NCBI GenBank assembly: GCA_000433455.1
Contig: HF992483.1
Location: 1-8,940, forward strand
Reading direction: 5' to 3'
DNA length: 8,940 bases
Source of the DNA: Mycoplasma sp. CAG:877
GTDB taxonomy: Bacteria > Bacillota_I > Bacilli_A > RF39 > UBA660
Shown here: piece by piece, positions 5,589-8,940 of the stretch
Layout of the letters: each line of letters opens with the position of its first letter
Numbering within the stretch: position 1 is the stretch's first letter
The notes under the pieces: generated by a model
Database searches by the model: none
What the model was told of the DNA's origin: nothing
What the model saw: only the letters and a program-made list of their open reading frames with translations
Position numbers and translations under genes: made by a program

Positions 5589-6770
5589 CTATCTATTAAT
5601 TAAATTATACGTATCTTTAGCAATCATTAACTCCTCATCTGTTGGAATTACATATACTAAAATCTTAGAATCTTTAGTACTAAGTTTTACTTCTTCCCCA
5701 ACTGTTTCATTAGCCTCATCTGAAATTTTAACTCCTAAACATTCTAATTTATCTAAAATTTCTTTTCTAATTACTTTATTATTTTCTCCAACTCCAGCTG
5801 TTAAAGCAATCATATCTACTCCACCTAATAATACATAGTACTGAGCAATATAATCAACTATTCTTCTAACGTACTTCTCTTTAGCAACTAAAGCTCTATG
5901 GTCACCTTCATCGCATCTAGCAAGTATATCTCTCATATCATTACTAAATTCACTCATACCATAAAGACCTGATTTCTTATTCAAATCTTCTATAACTTCT
6001 GAAGCATTTTTACCTTCTTTTTCCATTATATAAGGAATAATAGAAGGATCAACATCTCCAGATCTAGTTCCCATCATTATACCTGCTAAAGGAGTAAATC
6101 CCATCGAAGTATCAACACATTTACCATCCTTAATAGCACAAATAGAACCGCCATTACCAATATGACAACTAATTAATTTATAATTATCACGTCCAAGTAA
6201 TTTCTTAGCCTCTCTTGCTATATACTTATGACTTGTCCCATGAAAACCATACTTTCTCAAACCATAATCCTTATACCAAGAATAAGGAACTGGATACAAA
6301 TAAGAAACCTCATCCATACTTTGATGATAAGCCGTATCAAAAACTGCAACCTGTACTACATTTGGTAAAACTTTTTCAAAAGCCTCTATCCCAAGTAAAT
6401 TAGCTGGATTATGTAAAGGAGCCATATCTTTTACTCCTCTTAACTTCTCTAAAACACTATCATTAATTATTGTAGATTTATCAAAATAATCTTTTCCATG
6501 AGCAACTCTATGTCCAATACCATTAATCTCTTCCAAAGACTTAATTATATCTAAACTAATTAATCTATCTATTAAAATATTAACCGCATCAACATGATTA
6601 TTTAATTCTACTTCTTGAACTATTTTCTCACCATTAAATTTAATTGTAAAAGTACTTCCTTCTATTCCAATACGCTCAAATACACCTGACGTAAGTACAT
6701 TATCATTCGCCATATCAAACAGTGAAAATTTTAAAGAACTACTTCCAGCATTGACAGATAAGACTTTCAT
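5589..6770 (-). CDS. ackA: Acetate kinase
   Basis: Acetate kinase interconverts acetyl phosphate plus ADP and acetate plus ATP. With phosphotransacetylase it gives ATP during fermentation to acetate. The 393-residue sequence carries all family signatures: VNAGSSSLKF at the N-terminus with Asn7, Arg88 in GHRVAHG, Asp145 in FDTAYH, His177 in FHGTSH, HIGNGGS (203-209), Arg236 in GTRSGDVDP, TAGVGENN near residue 325 and the terminal PTDEELMIA with Glu379. These match the substrate and phosphate contacts known for the Methanosarcina enzyme. Length is typical and no key residue is missing. AGAGG lies nine bases before the ATG, and a TATAAT box about 30 bases upstream gives it a likely promoter. It leads the operon with nrnA and engB. 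No phosphotransacetylase gene lies in the window. Confidence 0.98.
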   Translation of the reverse strand: MKVLSVNAGSSSLKFSLFDMANDNVLTSGVFERIGIEGSTFTIKFNGEKIVQEVELNNHVDAVNILIDRLISLDIIKSLEEINGIGHRVAHGKDYFDKSTIINDSVLEKLRGVKDMAPLHNPANLLGIEAFEKVLPNVVQVAVFDTAYHQSMDEVSYLYPVPYSWYKDYGLRKYGFHGTSHKYIAREAKKLLGRDNYKLISCHIGNGGSICAIKDGKCVDTSMGFTPLAGIMMGTRSGDVDPSIIPYIMEKEGKNASEVIEDLNKKSGLYGMSEFSNDMRDILARCDEGDHRALVAKEKYVRRIVDYIAQYYVLLGGVDMIALTAGVGENNKVIRKEILDKLECLGVKISDEANETVGEEVKLSTKDSKILVYVIPTDEELMIAKDTYNLINR

Positions 6771-6801
6771 GTATTAAAACCTCTTTTCTAAACCTACTAA
6801 T

Positions 6802-6807
6802 ATTATA
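6802..6807 (-). promoter_or_regulatory. -10 box of a likely sigma-A promoter for ackA
   Basis: A perfect TATAAT reads on the - strand about 30 bases before the ackA start. No good TTGACA-like -35 is seen at 17 bases (TTTTAA there), although TTGCTT lies 21 bases upstream. It is directly downstream of the SASP terminator, where an operon promoter is expected. Confidence 0.55.
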
Positions 6808-6831
6808 CTACACCAAACTAAATATTAAAAG

Positions 6832-6866
6832 CAAAAAACAAAAGATAGACTATAGGCCTATCTTTT
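6832..6866 (-). terminator. Intrinsic terminator after the SASP gene
   Basis: On the - strand AAAAGATAG (6866-6858) pairs with CTATCTTTT (6848-6840) around a nine-base loop, followed by GTTTTTT. It lies about 20 bases past the SASP stop codon. Confidence 0.8.
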
Positions 6867-6884
6867 AAGCTATAAAGTATTTAC

Positions 6885-7100
6885 TTATTTATTTGTATTA
6901 TAGCTTCCACTAACTTGGTTTAATCCATTTTGTACTAAACGTCTTGTGATTTCACCACCAACTGAACCATTTGCACGGCTAGTAGCATCAGCACCTAGGC
7001 TTACACCAAATTCGTTAGCTATTTCATATTTCATCTTATCAATAGCTTGTTTAGCACCTGGAACTCTCATTTTCATTGAAGAATTCTTTGTATTATTCAT
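6885..7100 (-). CDS. Small acid-soluble spore protein, alpha/beta type
   Basis: Alpha/beta SASPs are made in the forespore, coat its DNA, switch it toward the A form and protect it from UV, heat and oxidants; after germination the GPR protease degrades them. The 71-residue protein has both family blocks: MKYEIANEFGVSLGAD (23-38), which contains the GPR cleavage site between Glu26 and Ile27, and TSRANGSVGGEITRRLV (40-56), the DNA-binding helix-turn-helix region. The short N-terminus (MKMRVPGAKQAID) is also typical. A near-perfect ribosome binding site, AGGAGGTGA, precedes the ATG, in keeping with very high expression. It is monocistronic, between thiI and ackA, with its own terminator, and a possible sigma-G promoter lies upstream. 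The sub-type name (sspA, sspC or other) cannot be assigned from this sequence alone. Confidence 0.97.
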   Translation of the reverse strand: MNNTKNSSMKMRVPGAKQAIDKMKYEIANEFGVSLGADATSRANGSVGGEITRRLVQNGLNQVSGSYNTNK

Positions 7101-7123
7101 TTATTTCACCTCCTGTACACTAA

Positions 7124-7153
7124 TAGGTTGTGAAATTTTTTACAAATAATACA
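7124..7153 (-). promoter_or_regulatory. Candidate sigma-G promoter of the SASP gene
   Basis: On the - strand TGTATT (7153-7148) and CAACCTA (7130-7124) are separated by 17 bases. They agree in part with the sigma-G pattern TGAATA and CATACTA (four of six and five of seven positions). The position just upstream of AGGAGGTGA fits, and SASP genes of this family are normally read by sigma-G. Confidence 0.4.
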
Positions 7154-7170
7154 TTTTTTTCATTGGAAAA

Positions 7171-8358
7171 TTATAGCAAATTTTCAAACTCTTTATCGAC
7201 ACTATCATCTACTTTAATAGTATTGAGATTATTAAGTGCTTCTTCAATCATAGTCTCATAATCAAACTTATTCTCTTCTTTTATTGCTACATCCATTCTA
7301 GGATTAATAACTGGATGTGCCGGTACAAATACTGTACAACAATCTTCAAATGGTAAAATACTAGTTTCATATGTATCTATTTTTCTAGCAATATCTATTA
7401 TCTCTAATTTATCTAAACAAGCAACTGGTCTAATAACAGGTACATTAGTAACACTATTAATTACTGACATACTTACTAATGTCTGACTAGCAACTTGTCC
7501 TACACTCTCACCATTAATTATTACATAACCATCATGACTCTTAACGATTCTCTCCATTATACGATACATCATTCTACGCATAATAGTAATACAATAATCA
7601 CTTCTACAATTTTTATAAATTGCTTCTTGAATAGGTGTAAAATTGACAACATGTAAATTAATATGATTAGTATAGGCCGTTAATTTTTTAGTTAATTCAA
7701 CAACTTTATTTCTAGCCTCCAAACTAGTATGTGGAATAGCCTCAAAATAAACAGCTTCTAATTTTATACCTCTCTTCATTGCTAAATATCCAGCAACTGG
7801 TGAATCAATTCCTCCAGATAACATTAACATTCCCTTAGGTTGAGTCCCAACTGGATATCCACCTGCTCCATGATAACTATTAAGATATATATATGAATGT
7901 CCTTCTCTAATTTCAACTTGTACTAAAACCTCTGGTTTATGAACATCAACTTTAATATTTTTAATATTTTTTAAAACAAAACCACCAAGACTTCTACTAA
8001 ATTCCATACTATCTTGTGGAAAACTCTTATAACTTCTCTTAGTTTCCACTTTAAAAGTTGAAAAGTTCATCTCTTTTAAAATTTCTAAAGTCTTATTACA
8101 AATATCACTACTATTAGTATCAACTATATAAGCAATATGATACATATGTATACCAAAAATTTTATCAATAATTTTTTTAATATCTTCTAGTTCACTATCT
8201 TTAAACTCAATATACATTCTTGCTCTATCTTTACTGATTTTAACATCATACTTACTAAGTTTATTTCTAACATTATTATATAAAGTATTAATAAAGAAAT
8301 TTCTATTAGCCTTCTTAGTACTAAGTTCTCCATATTTAATTAAAATTACACGATCCAT
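7171..8358 (-). CDS. thiI: tRNA 4-thiouridine synthase ThiI, without rhodanese domain
   Basis: ThiI adenylates uridine 8 of tRNA and replaces its oxygen with sulfur, giving 4-thiouridine; some versions also supply sulfur for the thiamine thiazole ring. In the 395-residue form the order is an N-terminal ferredoxin-like domain (MDRVILIKYGELSTKKANRNFF), THUMP (about 60-155), and a PP-loop ATP pyrophosphatase domain with SGGIDSP (about 181-187) and the conserved Cys pair in FEDCCTVF (340-341). There is no C-terminal rhodanese domain, as in Bacillus-type ThiI, which takes sulfur from a partner cysteine desulfurase. That partner gene is not next to it. The frame opens at an ATG at 8394, but that codon lies in the T-run of the preceding terminator. 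ATG 8358 follows GGTGAT, begins with the family-typical sequence and is preferred; ATG 8364 is another option. Confidence 0.95.
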   Translation of the reverse strand: MDRVILIKYGELSTKKANRNFFINTLYNNVRNKLSKYDVKISKDRARMYIEFKDSELEDIKKIIDKIFGIHMYHIAYIVDTNSSDICNKTLEILKEMNFSTFKVETKRSYKSFPQDSMEFSRSLGGFVLKNIKNIKVDVHKPEVLVQVEIREGHSYIYLNSYHGAGGYPVGTQPKGMLMLSGGIDSPVAGYLAMKRGIKLEAVYFEAIPHTSLEARNKVVELTKKLTAYTNHINLHVVNFTPIQEAIYKNCRSDYCITIMRRMMYRIMERIVKSHDGYVIINGESVGQVASQTLVSMSVINSVTNVPVIRPVACLDKLEIIDIARKIDTYETSILPFEDCCTVFVPAHPVINPRMDVAIKEENKFDYETMIEEALNNLNTIKVDDSVDKEFENLL

Positions 8359-8374
8359 TTCCATCACCAGCGCT

Positions 8375-8404
8375 ATTTTACCACAAAAACCCATAAAAAA
8401 ACAA
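8375..8404 (-). promoter_or_regulatory. Weak candidate promoter for thiI
   Basis: TTGTTT (8404-8399) and TAAAAT (8380-8375) on the - strand are 18 bases apart, directly after the ezrA terminator. If used, the leader before ATG 8358 would be only about ten bases long, so this is tentative. Confidence 0.25.
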
Positions 8405-8428
8405 GAACTAAGTCCATAACCAGTTCTT
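8395..8428 (-). terminator. Intrinsic terminator after ezrA
   Basis: On the - strand AAGAACT (8428-8422) pairs with AGTTCTT (8409-8403) around a 12-base loop, followed by G and seven Ts. It starts about ten bases after the ezrA stop codon and separates ezrA from thiI. Confidence 0.75.
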
Positions 8429-8438
8429 ATTCTTGTTT

Positions 8439-8940
8439 TTAATATCCCTCATTATTAAATAATTTTTTAGTTATATCTTCATCTACTAAAGATATCGTTC
8501 TAATTGCTAAATCCAAAGACTTTTTATAGTCTCCAGCAAAGAACTTTCCTCTAGCATCATCAAGTCCAGCATCAACTTCATCATAACCTCTATATCTATT
8601 ACCATATACAATAGCAATCTCTGCACATTGTGCCATTCTAACCATTTCATTAGTAGTATTATAAAGTTTTAAAACTAAGTCTCTTGCTGTATCAACTCTT
8701 GTATTTAATACATTAATAACTATTGGTTTCTTATCTAATTCTTTTTTAACTTCTTCTATTGCCTCATTTGCCTCTGATAATTGTACAAAATAATTATCAG
8801 TAATAACTGGCAACTTATAAGTTCTCATCTTATTTTTACATTGTTTTAAAAACTCTTGAATCTCTTTTAATTGTTCCCTAGCTCTTACTTCATCATCATA
8901 CATATTACCAAGAGATTTTAAAGATCTATCTAACTCTTCT
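8439..8940 (-). CDS. ezrA: Septation ring regulator EzrA, C-terminal part (cut by window edge)
   Basis: EzrA is a membrane-anchored spectrin-like protein of Bacilli that binds FtsZ, prevents extra Z rings and helps coordinate division with cell-wall synthesis. The last ~166 residues are visible. The frame stays open to the window edge, so the Met at 8903 is internal. The visible part is a run of charged helices typical of the cytoplasmic repeats (RAREQLKEIQEFLKQCKNKM, then LPVITDNYFVQLSEANE), with the strongly conserved AIVYGNRYRG followed by the DAGLDDARGKFFAGDYKKSLDLA helix pair near the end. This matches the C-terminus of Bacillus EzrA, whose QYGNRYR block I recognise. The N-terminal transmembrane helix lies outside. 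EzrA occurs in Bacilli and not in classical Clostridia, which helps place the organism. Confidence 0.88.
   Translation of the reverse strand, partial: EELDRSLKSLGNMYDDEVRAREQLKEIQEFLKQCKNKMRTYKLPVITDNYFVQLSEANEAIEEVKKELDKKPIVINVLNTRVDTARDLVLKLYNTTNEMVRMAQCAEIAIVYGNRYRGYDEVDAGLDDARGKFFAGDYKKSLDLAIRTISLVDEDITKKLFNNEGY

Noticed and set aside
6946..7149. Plus-strand ORF of 67 residues
   Set aside because: Antisense to the SASP gene and its ribosome binding site; no start signal.
7156..7190. AT-rich hairpin at the end of thiI as a terminator
   Set aside because: The possible stem is all A/T except its ends and no T-run follows on the - strand.
8439..8903. Complete 154-residue gene starting at 8903
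   Set aside because: The frame is open to the window edge and matches the C-terminus of EzrA, so the Met is internal.
1..8940. Reassignment of TGA to tryptophan
   Set aside because: No gene here ends in TGA, but conserved tryptophans are all TGG and no in-frame TGA interrupts a recognisable protein, so there is no evidence for it.
1..8940. CRISPR arrays, tRNA or rRNA genes, riboswitches
   Set aside because: No regularly spaced repeats, cloverleaf-like segments or conserved rRNA blocks were seen, and the longest non-coding gap (about 115 bases before ackA) holds only a terminator and a promoter.

Overview
The window comes from an extremely AT-rich, endospore-forming member of the Bacillota. 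EzrA, an alpha/beta-type SASP and SpoIVA together point to the class Bacilli in the broad sense (an uncultured gut-type or Erysipelotrichales-like lineage is my guess; the species cannot be read from the sequence). All genes read cleanly with the standard bacterial code.

Left part (1 to about 2390, + strand): the right-hand end of an integrated mobile element whose other end lies outside the window. It carries an SSB-like OB-fold protein, a tiny 18-codon ORF, a 60-residue protein of unknown function and a large serine recombinase. The last three are tightly packed, with Shine-Dalgarno sequences placed in or against the preceding ORF. A short terminator follows the recombinase.

Right after that the sequence enters, without a start codon, the reading frame of SpoIVA, the ATPase that forms the base of the spore coat. 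Only about the last 371 codons are present, beginning at the Trp-Tyr of the conserved TPWY region. The N-terminal ~121 codons, including the Walker A motif, must lie beyond the far end of the element. The reading frame is intact to the natural C-terminus. The layout (recombinase gene at the end of an element splitting a mother-cell sporulation gene) is that of a sporulation intervening element such as skin in sigK. The main hypothesis is that the element is excised in the mother cell to rebuild spoIVA. A simple disabling insertion is the alternative.

Right part (3551 to 8940, all - strand): chromosomal genes. In transcription order they are the end of ezrA (cell-division regulator, cut by the window edge), a terminator, thiI (tRNA 4-thiouridine synthesis), an alpha/beta SASP with a strong ribosome binding site and a possible sigma-G promoter, a terminator, then an apparent operon ackA-nrnA-engB (acetate kinase, nanoRNase/pAp phosphatase, ribosome-assembly GTPase) with close spacing and an 11-base overlap. 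A terminator overlaps the end of engB. A 146-residue protein of unknown function with a TTG start comes last and converges on spoIVA at a bidirectional terminator. The order ezrA-thiI-ssp-ackA resembles the corresponding B. subtilis region as I remember it, with intervening genes, including the cysteine desulfurase, missing.
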